Positions 18,550-29,347 of a stretch of 64,000 bases of DNA are shown here, one piece after another. The stretch lies in assembly GCA_042434945.1 (NCBI GenBank), contig CP170191.1, positions 3,162,001 through 3,226,000 of the forward strand, given 5' to 3'. The position numbers and the translations under genes were made by a program. Under the pieces are notes generated by a model. The model was given only the letters and a program-made list of their open reading frames with translations. It had not been told where the DNA came from and searched no databases. This DNA comes from Escherichia hormaechei_A. GTDB taxonomy: Bacteria > Pseudomonadota > Gammaproteobacteria > Enterobacterales > Enterobacteriaceae. Every line of letters begins with the position of its first letter. Positions within the stretch are counted from its first letter, which is position 1.

Positions 18550-19611
18550 TTAAAAATCTTCGTTAGTTTCTGCTACGCCTTCGCTATCATCTACAGAGAA
18601 ATCCGGCGTTGAGTTCGGGTTGCTCAGCAGCAACTCACGTACTTTCTTCTCGATCTCTTTCGCGGTTTCCGGGTTATCTTTCAGCCAGGCAGTCGCATTC
18701 GCTTTACCCTGACCGATCTTCTCACCTTTGTAGCTGTACCACGCGCCTGCTTTCTCGATCAGCTTCTCTTTTACGCCCAGGTCAACCAGTTCGCCGTAGA
18801 AGTTGATACCTTCGCCGTAGAGGATCTGGAATTCAGCCTGTTTAAACGGCGCAGCGATTTTGTTCTTCACCACTTTCACGCGGGTTTCGCTACCCACCAC
18901 GTTTTCGCCCTCTTTCACCGCGCCGATACGACGGATGTCGAGACGAACAGAGGCGTAGAATTTCAGCGCGTTACCACCGGTAGTGGTTTCCGGGTTACCG
19001 AACATCACACCAATTTTCATACGGATCTGGTTGATGAAGATCAGCAGCGTGTTGGACTGCTTCAGGTTACCCGCCAGCTTACGCATCGCCTGGCTCATCA
19101 TACGTGCCGCAAGGCCCATGTGAGAGTCGCCGATTTCGCCTTCGATTTCCGCTTTCGGCGTCAGTGCCGCCACGGAGTCAACGACGATAACGTCTACTGC
19201 GCCAGAACGCGCCAGGGCGTCACAGATTTCCAGTGCCTGCTCGCCGGTGTCCGGCTGGGAGCACAGCAGGTTGTCGATATCGACGCCCAGTTTACGTGCG
19301 TAGATTGGGTCCAGCGCGTGTTCAGCATCGATAAACGCACAGGTTTTACCTTCACGCTGCGCTGCGGCGATCACCTGCAGCGTCAGCGTGGTTTTACCGG
19401 AAGATTCCGGTCCGTAGATTTCGACGATACGGCCCATCGGCAGACCACCTGCCCCAAGCGCGATATCCAGTGAAAGCGAACCGGTAGAGATGGTTTCCAC
19501 ATCCATGGAACGGTCTTCACCCAGGCGCATGATGGAGCCTTTACCAAATTGTTTCTCAATCTGGCCCAGTGCTGCCGCCAACGCTTTCTGTTTGTTTTCG
19601 TCGATAGCCAT
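18550..19611 (-). CDS. recA: RecA recombinase
   Basis: DNA strand exchange protein and LexA co-protease, 353 residues. I use the ATG of [10 protein letters not shown], which is preceded by AGGAG; the longer frame adds five codons. Walker A is GPESSGKT (residues 66-73), Walker [11 protein letters not shown], and loop L2 is near [18 protein letters not shown]. The acidic C-terminal tail ends in [13 protein letters not shown]. Identical to E. coli RecA as I recall it. Its SOS promoter and LexA box are at 19667-19694. Confidence 0.99.
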
Positions 19612-19666
19612 TTTTACTCCTGTCATGCCGGGTAATACCGGATAGTCAATATGTTCTGTTGAAGCA

Positions 19667-19694
19667 ATTATACTGTATGCTCATACAGTATCAA
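19667..19694 (-). promoter_or_regulatory. recA SOS promoter with LexA box
   Basis: A -35 TTGATA (19689-19694) and -10 TATAAT (19667-19672) spaced by 16 bases. The LexA box TACTGTATGAGCATACAGTA (19671-19690) fills the gap. It is the same arrangement as in E. coli. The -35 end overlaps the pncC stop codon. Confidence 0.95.
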
Positions 19695-20188
19695 GTGTTT
19701 TGTAGAAATTGTTGCCACAAGGTCTGCAATGCATACGCAGTAGCCTGACGACGCACCGCATCACGGTCGCCGCTGAAGCATTCCCGCCGGGTAATGCCTT
19801 CACCGCGGGCAGTGGCAAAAGCAAACCAGACGGTGCCGACAGGCTTCTCTTCACTGCCGCCATCCGGCCCGGCGATACCACTAATAGACACGGCATAATC
19901 AGCACGAGCCGCTTTCAGTGCGCCTATCGCCATTTCCACCACGACGGGTTCACTCACCGCGCCATGCTGCGCCAGCGTCTCTTCGCGTACGCCGATCATC
20001 TGCGCTTTGGCTTCGTTACTGTAGGTGACAAATCCGCGTTCAAACCAGGCGGAGCTACCGGCAATATCGGTAATCACTTTCGCTACCCAACCACCGGTAC
20101 AAGACTCGGCAGTTGTTACGGTTGCGCCACGGGCTTTCAGCGCCTGCCCAACCTGTTCACTTAACTGCATCAGTTCACTGTCAGTCAT
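19691..20188 (-). CDS. pncC: PncC, nicotinamide mononucleotide deamidase
   Basis: A 165-residue CinA-C family enzyme that converts NMN to nicotinate mononucleotide in pyridine nucleotide recycling. I use the ATG of MTDSELMQL; the longer frame adds 18 codons without support. Motifs: TTAESCTGGW near residues 22-31, and SISGIAGPDGG near 101-111. E. coli-like. In E. coli the next gene upstream is mltB; here a zinc importer operon separates them. Confidence 0.96.
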   Translation of the reverse strand: MTDSELMQLSEQVGQALKARGATVTTAESCTGGWVAKVITDIAGSSAWFERGFVTYSNEAKAQMIGVREETLAQHGAVSEPVVVEMAIGALKAARADYAVSISGIAGPDGGSEEKPVGTVWFAFATARGEGITRRECFSGDRDAVRRQATAYALQTLWQQFLQNT

Positions 20189-20281
20189 TCTCGCTCCAGG
20201 CCTTAGAAAAACATGCAGCACAAGATAGCACTTTCTCATCAAATATGGGGATGCGCGTCGGGTTTTACGAGGGGGCTTCAG

Positions 20282-20307
20282 AAAAAAGCCGATGCGGGCG
20301 CATCGGC
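20282..20307 (-). terminator. Terminator of the zinc importer operon
   Basis: On the minus strand GCCGATGCGCCCGCATCGGC is followed by six T residues, 11 bases after the binding-protein gene. A clear Rho-independent terminator. Confidence 0.9.
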
Positions 20308-20318
20308 CAGAGAGATGC

Positions 20319-21197
20319 TTATTTCATGCTGTTAGCGAGGGTGTCCACATTGTGGCGAAACGCCTTGACGTAGGTGTCCGCCACGCCGCCCTTCGCGGAC
20401 AGCGCTTCCGGGTAAAGTTCACCACCCGGCTGGGCGCCCGTGGCGGTCGCAATCTGCTTCACCAGGCGTGGGTCAAGCTGGTTTTCCATAAACCAGGTTT
20501 TCACGCCGTCAGCTTTAATCTGATTGATGATCTCCGCTACCTGCGCCGCGCTGGCTTCACTCTCAGACGACAGCCCCTGCGGCGCCATAAACGTCACGCC
20601 GTAGGCGCGGCTGAAATAGCCGAAGGCGTCGTGGCTGGTCAGCACTTTGCGCTTCGCCTGTGGGATGTCGCTGAAACGCTTTTTAGCCCAACCGTCCAGC
20701 TGAGAGAGCTGCGCAATATAGGGTTTACCGGTAGATTCAAGCGCCGCCGTATCTTCAGGATCGGCCTTCACCAGCCCTGAGAGAATATTTTGCGCATACA
20801 GCGCGCCGTTCGCCGCGCTGTTCCACGCGTGCGGATCGGTCACGGTTTTACCGTCCTCTTCCAGCGTGTGCGTTTTCACGCCGTCCGAAGCAACCACCAG
20901 CTGGCCTTTGAATCCGGAGGCTTTCACCAGACGGTCGAGCCAGCCCTCCAGCCCCAGCCCATTGACCACCACCACGTCAGCTTTACTCAGCGCCGCGCTG
21001 TCTTTGGGCGAGGGTTCGAAAGTATGGGGATCACCGTCCGGCCCCACCAGCGTCGTCACCTTCACACGATCGCCGCCAACCTGCTGCGTGATGTCTCCCA
21101 GGATGGAAAAGCTGGTCACCACATTAAGCGTTTTCGCCATTACGCCGTGCGTCATCATGCCGAGCGCGAGCGCCACGGCTAACCCTGTACGTTTCAT
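20319..21197 (-). CDS. Zinc ABC transporter, periplasmic binding protein (ZnuA/TroA family)
   Basis: A 292-residue cluster A-I metal-binding protein with signal peptide (about residues 1-21, ending GVMA). Candidate ligands: His58 in DPHTFEPS, His123 in DPHAWNS, His189 in TSHDAFGYF and Asp274 near GVADTY. A histidine as third ligand is typical of zinc binders, where manganese binders such as PsaA have glutamate. The long His-rich loop of E. coli ZnuA is absent. It is the last gene of the operon, 14 bases after the permease. A Zur-like box upstream of the operon supports zinc. I cannot tell it from other second zinc importers of Enterobacter and Klebsiella. Confidence 0.85.
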   Translation of the reverse strand: MKRTGLAVALALGMMTHGVMAKTLNVVTSFSILGDITQQVGGDRVKVTTLVGPDGDPHTFEPSPKDSAALSKADVVVVNGLGLEGWLDRLVKASGFKGQLVVASDGVKTHTLEEDGKTVTDPHAWNSAANGALYAQNILSGLVKADPEDTAALESTGKPYIAQLSQLDGWAKKRFSDIPQAKRKVLTSHDAFGYFSRAYGVTFMAPQGLSSESEASAAQVAEIINQIKADGVKTWFMENQLDPRLVKQIATATGAQPGGELYPEALSAKGGVADTYVKAFRHNVDTLANSMK

Positions 21198-21211
21198 CGT
21201 TTCCCCTTGCG

Positions 21212-22072
21212 TTAAAAAAGCGCCCGCAGGCTATCCGCCAGCCTGCTGCGCGTGCCAAATAAAACTGAAATAAAGAACAATGCGCTGGCGGTCAGCACAA
21301 TGGAGGGCCCGGCGGGCAGACTCACTGCCCAGGAAAGGCTTAAGCCCAGCCACGCGCAAAAAATACCGCTGATACCCGCCATCAAAAGTAACCCTGGCAA
21401 TGTGCGCACCCAGCAGCGTGCCGCCACGGCGGGTAACATCATCAGCCCGACGGCCATCAGCGTGCCGAGCACCTGAAAACCGGCTACCAGGTTGAGCACC
21501 AGCAGCGCCAGAAACAGACCGTGTAACATCCCGGGCAGCCAGCGCGCGTTCACCTGCAACCACGCGGTATCAAACGCTTCGCTGACCAGCCCCCGATAAA
21601 AAATCGCCAGCGTGAGGAGCGTGAACATGCAAACGCCCGTCACGAACAGGGCTGACGCGCTATCCACGGCGAGAATGGAGCCAAACAGAAGATGAAGCAG
21701 ATCGACATTTGAACCGCGCAGCGACACCAGCGTGACGCCCAGCGCCAGCGAGCCCAGGTAAAACCCCGCGAAGCTGGCATCCTCTTTAAGCGGCGTGCGG
21801 CGGCTGACCAGCCCGGCCACCAGCGCAACGGCGATCCCGGCAATAAACCCGCCGACAGTCATTGCCAGCAGCGACATCCCGCTGAGCAGATAGCCCACCG
21901 CGACACCCGGCAAAATGGCGTGAGAAAGGGCGTCCCCCATCAGGCTCATCCGACGCAGTTGAAGAAATACGCCCAGCGCAGTGGTGCTGACGGAGAGCGC
22001 CAGGCAAACCACCAGCGCGCGCCGCATAAAGCCGTACTCAATAAACGGCTGGAAGAAGAGATGCCAGATCAT
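21212..22072 (-). CDS. Zinc ABC transporter, permease (ZnuB family)
   Basis: A 286-residue ABC-3 family permease with about eight hydrophobic segments. It has the conserved MSLMGDALSHAILPGVAVGYLL region (near residues 42-63) that contacts the ATPase in this family and a later GTLMAVGLMMLPAVAAR segment. Its start overlaps the ATPase stop by 4 bases, so the genes are translationally coupled. E. coli K-12 has no gene at this site. Confidence 0.88.
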   Translation of the reverse strand: MIWHLFFQPFIEYGFMRRALVVCLALSVSTTALGVFLQLRRMSLMGDALSHAILPGVAVGYLLSGMSLLAMTVGGFIAGIAVALVAGLVSRRTPLKEDASFAGFYLGSLALGVTLVSLRGSNVDLLHLLFGSILAVDSASALFVTGVCMFTLLTLAIFYRGLVSEAFDTAWLQVNARWLPGMLHGLFLALLVLNLVAGFQVLGTLMAVGLMMLPAVAARCWVRTLPGLLLMAGISGIFCAWLGLSLSWAVSLPAGPSIVLTASALFFISVLFGTRSRLADSLRALF

Positions 22073-22722
22073 GCCACCCTCACCCGCTCGGTTTTCCAGT
22101 GCGGCGTATCAGCGTCCAGCCGCAGCGTTTGTGGGAAGTGGCGCGAGACGCGTTCGCTGTCGTGCAGTACCGCCAGCAGGGTCTGCCCCTGCATATACAT
22201 CTCCAGCATCAGATCCATCAGCACGTTGCAGGTCGCTTCATCGACGCCGGTGAAAGGCTCATCCAGCATCACCAGCGGCGCCTGCTGCACCAAAACGCGG
22301 GCAAACAGCATGCGCTGAAACTGGCCGCCGGAAAGTTCATCTATGGTAGAGAACGCCATGGACTCCAGCCCCACGCGCTCCAGCGCGCCGGCAATGCGCA
22401 TGCGGGTATCCCGACGAAAACCGGCAAACAGTGAGATTGCTGGCCAGCAGCCCATACTCACCACGTCCTGCACGGTCAGAGGAAATTGCGCCTCCAGCGC
22501 GTGACGCTGCGCCAGCCAGCCCACCACCGGACGTCTCCCCTGCCAGCGAAACGTACCGCTGACGGGCGGAATAAAGCCGGCGAGCGTTTTCAGCAGCGTG
22601 GATTTACCGCAGCCGTTGGCCCCGACGATAGCGGTCATGCTCCCGCGTTCAATCACGCCGGACAGCGCGCGCGTAACGGGCTGGCGATCGTAACCCGCCA
22701 CCAGGTCGTTCATCACGATCAT
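22069..22722 (-). CDS. Zinc ABC transporter, ATP-binding protein (ZnuC family)
   Basis: A 217-residue ABC ATPase. Walker A is GANGCGKST (about residues 33-41), Q-loop in GWLAQRHALE, signature LSGGQFQR, Walker B LVMLDEP and switch histidine in AVLHDS. It is short, lacking the C-terminal extension of E. coli ZnuC. Its start codon overlaps the stop of the 33-residue peptide gene (ATGA), suggesting coupled translation; its own Shine-Dalgarno lies inside that small gene and is weak. Confidence 0.88.
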   Translation of the reverse strand: MIVMNDLVAGYDRQPVTRALSGVIERGSMTAIVGANGCGKSTLLKTLAGFIPPVSGTFRWQGRRPVVGWLAQRHALEAQFPLTVQDVVSMGCWPAISLFAGFRRDTRMRIAGALERVGLESMAFSTIDELSGGQFQRMLFARVLVQQAPLVMLDEPFTGVDEATCNVLMDLMLEMYMQGQTLLAVLHDSERVSRHFPQTLRLDADTPHWKTERVRVA

Positions 22723-22820
22723 GGCAACGCCACCGCCCAGCGCACGGCCAGGCCGAGAAACAGAATGAGCACCAGCGCCAGCAGCAGCCGAACCGGGGAT
22801 GAGAGAGAAAACAGGGACAT
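22719..22820 (-). CDS. 33-residue membrane peptide at the head of the zinc operon
   Basis: A small frame that starts MSLFSLSSPVRLLLALVL and ends RWAVALP, with one hydrophobic helix (about residues 10-26) flanked by Arg11 and Arg27. It begins 23 bases downstream of the Zur-like box and its stop overlaps the ATPase start as ATGA. That layout (promoter, peptide, coupled ATPase) argues that it is translated. The Shine-Dalgarno is weak (TTGAGA). Possible roles are a coupling leader or a small subunit of the importer; I know no named family for it. Confidence 0.55.
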   Translation of the reverse strand: MSLFSLSSPVRLLLALVLILFLGLAVRWAVALP

Positions 22821-22842
22821 GGAAATCTCAATTCAAAAATAA

Positions 22843-22857
22843 TGTTATAACATAACA
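22843..22857 (-). promoter_or_regulatory. Zur-like operator
   Basis: TGTTATAACATAACA is an almost perfect palindrome and differs at one position from the Zur core TGTTATANTATAACA. On the minus strand a possible -10 TATAAC lies inside it, with TCGACT as a poor -35 16 bases upstream. Zur bound to zinc would block this promoter, giving expression under zinc limitation. Confidence 0.75.
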
Positions 22858-22928
22858 ATAATGAAAGTCGATTAAGATGTAAACGGTGGGAGTGAAATGG
22901 GAGTGTGGCGAAATGTTTCTGCAAAATT

Positions 22929-22961
22929 CCCCTCTCCCGTGGGAGAGGGTCAGGGTGAGGG
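22929..22961. repeat. Partial copy of the C/G-rich dispersed repeat
   Basis: ccctctcccgtgggagaggg followed by tcagggtgaggg; a shorter relative of the element at 2347-2429. Sits between the zinc operon promoter and mltB. Confidence 0.65.
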
Positions 22962-22989
22962 CATCAGGCCGCACCGTGCATGCAGCCAT

Positions 22990-23021
22990 GCCGGGTGGCG
23001 GCGTTGCCTTACCCGGCCTAC
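22990..23021. repeat. REP unit, Enterobacter style
   Basis: gccgggtggcggcgttgcct followed by tacccggcctac, just after the mltB stop codon. Confidence 0.75.
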
Positions 23022-23034
23022 CCGTCAGGGTAAC

Positions 23035-24134
23035 TTACTGGCTAAACGGTGACGCTGCCGGCACACGCGCCTGAGACACCGCCAGCCCCAGCTGCCACAC
23101 CGCCATCGCATAGTGCGTGCTGTGGTTGTAGCGGGTAATGGTGTAGAAGTTCGGCAGCCCGAACCAGTACTGATAACCGGTTCCGACATCCAGGCGCAGC
23201 AGGCTCACCTGGTCAACATTGCCCAGCGGCTGCGACGGCGTTAAGCCTGCCGCTGCCAGCTGCGCCACGCTGTATTTGGTTTTAAATCCGTTTTCCAGAC
23301 CAAACGCCTCGCCGTTCGCCTGCACCGCCACCTGGCCGCCCGGCGTCCAGCCATGCGCTTTGAAGTAATTGGCCACGCTGCCAATGGCGTCTTCGGGATC
23401 CCACAGGTTGATGTGACCATCCCCGTTAAAATCTACCGCGTACTGCTTATAAGAGGACGGCATAAACTGTCCGTAGCCCATCGCCCCGGCAAAGGAACCT
23501 TTCAGATTGAGCGGATCGTCCCTGCTCGTCGCGCGCCATCAACAGGAAGGTTTCCAGCTCGCCAGAGAAATACTCCGCGCGGCGTGGGTAGTTAAATGAC
23601 AGCGTTGCCAGCGCATCGAGGATGCGAGTTTTCCCCATCACGCGCCCCCAGCGGTTTCAACGCCGATAATCCCGACGATAATTTCCGGCGGTACTCCATA
23701 CACCTGCCACGCGCGATTCAACGCATCTTCATACTGATTCCAGAAAACCACACCGTTCTGCACGTTGTCCGGCGTAATAAATTTTTGCGATAACGGAGCC
23801 ACGCGCCGTTTGGCCCGGTCGGCACCTGGGCTGTCGGCGCCTGCCTGTCCATCAGGCGCAGCACGTAGTCCAGACGCTTCGCCTGAGACAAAATGGCATG
23901 CAGCTGCTGGCGGTCAAAACCGTGCTTGCTCACCATTTTATCGATGAACTGTTCGGCCGCAGGGTTATTCGCGAAGTCGCCGCCCATATGCATCATATTG
24001 TGCTGCGGCTCCAGCAGGAATCCTCCGGAAGGCACGCCCGCCGTTGGCTGAGCGGCTTCGGTCTTGGGTTTGCTACTACAGGCGGACAGGAGAATAAGCG
24101 CAGGCAACAGCGCTGCATAACGACGCTTGAACAT
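23035..24134 (-). pseudogene. mltB: MltB, membrane-bound lytic transglycosylase B, with three apparent frameshifts
   Basis: Lipoprotein murein lytic transglycosylase of about 360 residues. The start MFKRRYAALLP leads to a lipobox LLSACSSK. Three indels break the frame: one A missing in a T-run on the plus strand (23782-23786, in RYRKKFITPD), one base missing near 23653 (in GVETRWGRVMGK), and one base too many in the ccc at 23520-23522 (in ARDEQDDPLNLKGS). All lie in short homopolymers, and the three pieces otherwise read as a complete protein, including the catalytic Glu region GVETRWG and the C-terminal GYGQFMPSSYKQ and NHSTHYAMAVW motifs. Sequence errors are more likely than a true pseudogene. 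The protein is diverged from E. coli MltB. Confidence 0.85.
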
Positions 24135-24385
24135 GTGGCATCCATTTAACGAGTTCGGTAAGAACCCAGTATGGTAAAGCATCCCCAACTCCTCAAGGAA
24201 GCGGTACGCACCTCCCCGACGCAAATCCGTGTTTTTTTCCACCAAAAATTATTCACCTCACCAATAAACTTTCAAAATAATACATTTTTCTTTCATTGTG
24301 AGATCTGATTAACACTTTAAAACCTTTCAAAGTGATTATTATTAGCCGCAGATAGACAAAAACAAACGCCCTACAGGAGAGAACA
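24135..24385 (+). promoter_or_regulatory. srl (gut) operon promoter region
   Basis: The gap before srlA. From about 24240 it is E. coli-like and AT-rich. TTGTGAGATCTGATTAACAC (about 24296-24315) holds one good CRP half-site, and the AT-rich stretch after it carries the promoter in E. coli, controlled by CRP-cAMP, GutM and the repressor SrlR. The switch from diverged mltB to E. coli-like srl lies in this gap. Confidence 0.55.
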
Positions 24386-25916
<1,531 letters not shown>

Positions 25917-25926
25917 AGGCTGAAAC

Positions 25927-27085
<1,159 letters not shown>

Positions 27086-27128
27086 TCAACAGCGGAGATC
27101 CATTAAGGATCTCCGTGAGACTATAGAA

Positions 27129-27157
27129 TGCCTGATGCGCTACGCTCATCAGGCATA
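27129..27157. repeat. REP unit, E. coli style
   Basis: tgcctgatgcgctacgctca followed by tcaggcata is the classic E. coli REP hairpin. It lies in the srlD-srlM gap, as expected for an E. coli-like block. Confidence 0.85.
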
Positions 27158-27189
27158 CAGGACTTCCGCCACTACATTAAGGAAAAGTT

Positions 27190-27549
27190 ATGGTATCCGC
27201 ACTCATCACCGTCGCCGTTATCGCCTGGTGTGCGCAACTGGCCTTAGGCGGCTGGCAAATTTCTCGTTTTAACCGTGCCTTCGACACACTATGCCAGCAA
27301 GGGCGGGTTGGCGTGGGCCGTTCCAGCGGGCGCTTTAAACCGCGGGTCGTGGTCGCCATCGCGCTGGACGATCAGCAGCGCATCGTCGACACCTTGTTTA
27401 TGAAAGGACTGACCGTCTTCGCCCGACCGCAAAAAATTCCCGCAATTACCGGTATGCATGCGGGTGATTTACAGCCCGATGTGATCTTTCCCCATGATCC
27501 ACTATCACAGAATGCTCTATCATTGGCGCTTAAACTGAAACGTGGATAA
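27190..27549 (+). CDS. srlM: SrlM (GutM), activator of the sorbitol operon
   Basis: A 119-residue positive regulator of srl transcription in E. coli. It has a hydrophobic N-terminal segment (about residues 3-22, VSALITVAVIAWCAQLALGG) and no recognisable DNA-binding domain. It lies 104 bases after srlD behind a REP unit, with srlR following. Preceded by AAGGAAAAGTT. Matches E. coli GutM. Confidence 0.93.
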   Translation: MVSALITVAVIAWCAQLALGGWQISRFNRAFDTLCQQGRVGVGRSSGRFKPRVVVAIALDDQQRIVDTLFMKGLTVFARPQKIPAITGMHAGDLQPDVIFPHDPLSQNALSLALKLKRG

Positions 27550-27615
27550 TTTCGTTGTGAATGTTACTTGCTTGCGAAGTTATCATTTTGAAACCTAAAT
27601 CAGGTAATCACGCCC

Positions 27616-28389
27616 ATGAAACCTCGTCAGCGTCAGGCCGCCATTCTGGAGTATCTGCAAAAGCAGGGTAAATGCTCGGTTGAAGAATTGGCGCAATACT
27701 TTGACACCACAGGCACAACCATTCGCAAAGATCTGGTCATTCTGGAACATGCCGGAACCGTCATTCGTACTTATGGCGGAGTGGTGTTGAATAAAGAGGA
27801 ATCCGATCCGCCTATCGATCATAAAACACTCATCAACACCCACAAGAAAGAGCTGATTGCAGAAGCTGCCGTTAGTTTTATCCATGATGGCGATTCGATC
27901 ATTCTTGATGCTGGCAGTACCGTTTTGCAGATGGTTCCCCTGCTCTCGCGCTTTAATAACATCACGGTGATGACCAACAGCCTGCATATCGTCAATGCGC
28001 TATCCGAACTGGATAACGAACAAACTATCCTGATGCCAGGCGGAACGTTTCGCAAAAAATCGGCCTCATTTCACGGGCAACTGGCAGAGAATGCCTTCGA
28101 GCATTTCACCTTCGATAAATTGTTTATGGGCACCGACGGCATCGATCTCAATGCGGGCGTAACCACCTTTAACGAGGTTTATACCGTCAGTAAGGCAATG
28201 TGCAATGCCGCGCGCGAAGTGATTTTGATGGCGGACTCATCAAAGTTTGGCCGTAAAAGCCCCAACGTAGTTTGCAGTCTTGAAAGCGTCGATAAGCTGA
28301 TTACCGACGCAGGTATCGATCCGGCGTTTCGTCAGGCGCTGGAAGAGAAAGGGATCGATGTGATCATAACCGGAGAGAGCAATGAGTGA
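27616..28389 (+). CDS. srlR: SrlR (GutR), DeoR-family repressor of the sorbitol operon
   Basis: A 257-residue DeoR-type repressor. The N-terminal helix-turn-helix (about residues 5-55) reads [20 protein letters not shown] then [11 protein letters not shown]; the C-terminal sugar-phosphate-sensing domain has DAGSTVLQM and the FMGTDGID motif. Overlaps gutQ by 8 bases. E. coli-like. Confidence 0.96.
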
Positions 28390-29347
28390 AGCACTACTGA
28401 ACGCGGGACGTCAGACGTTAATGCTGGAGTTGCAGGAAGCAAGCCGTTTACCGGAACGTCTGGGCGATGATTTTGTTCGCGCCGCCAATATCATCCTGCA
28501 CTGTGAAGGCAAAGTGGTGGTTTCGGGAATTGGCAAATCGGGCCACATTGGTAAGAAAATCGCCGCAACGCTTGCCAGTACCGGCACTCCGGCTTTTTTT
28601 GTCCATCCGGCAGAAGCGCTGCACGGCGATCTGGGGATGATCGAAAGCCGCGATGTGATGCTGTTTATCTCTTACTCCGGTGGCGCGAAGGAACTGGATC
28701 TGATTATTCCGCGTCTGGAAGATAAATCTATCGCGCTGCTGGCGATGACCGGCAAACCGACGTCACCGCTGGGCCTGGCGGCAAAAGCGGTGCTGGATAT
28801 CTCCGTAGAACGCGAAGCCTGCCCGATGCACCTTGCGCCGACCTCCAGCACCGTCAATACCCTGATGATGGGTGACGCGCTGGCGATGGCGGTCATGCAG
28901 GCGCGCGGATTTAATGAAGAAGATTTTGCCCGCTCCCACCCAGCCGGGGCACTGGGCGCTCGCTTGCTGAATAAAGTGCATCATCTGATGCGCCGTGACG
29001 ATGCCATCCCACAGGTGGCGTTAACCGCCAGCGTGATGGATGCGATGCTGGAACTCAGCCGCACCGGTCTGGGGCTGGTGGCGGTATGTGACGCTCAACA
29101 ACAGGTACAAGGCGTCTTTACCGACGGCGATTTACGTCGCTGGCTGGTTGGCGGCGGCGCACTCACCACGCCAGTCAATGAAGCGATGACGGTCGGCGGC
29201 ACCACGTTGCAATCGCAAAGTCGCGCCATCGACGCCAAAGAGATCCTGATGAAGCGCAAAATCACTGCCGCACCGGTGGTGGATGAAAACGGCAAACTCA
29301 CCGGCGCAATAAACCTGCAGGATTTCTATCAGGCCGGGATTATTTAA
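28382..29347 (+). CDS. gutQ: GutQ, D-arabinose 5-phosphate isomerase
   Basis: Converts ribulose-5-phosphate to arabinose-5-phosphate; a paralogue of KdsD, 321 residues. An N-terminal SIS domain (about residues 30-170) contains [32 protein letters not shown] and the late [12 protein letters not shown] segment. Two CBS domains follow (about residues 200-321). Last gene of the sorbitol operon. It ends tail to tail with norR, overlapping by 4 bases. Confidence 0.96.

Noticed and set aside
20282..24134. A genomic island or prophage origin for the zinc operon and mltB stretch
   Set aside because: No integrase, transposase, direct repeats or tRNA border is visible; mltB is at its normal place, so this is ordinary lineage-specific content in a collinear backbone.
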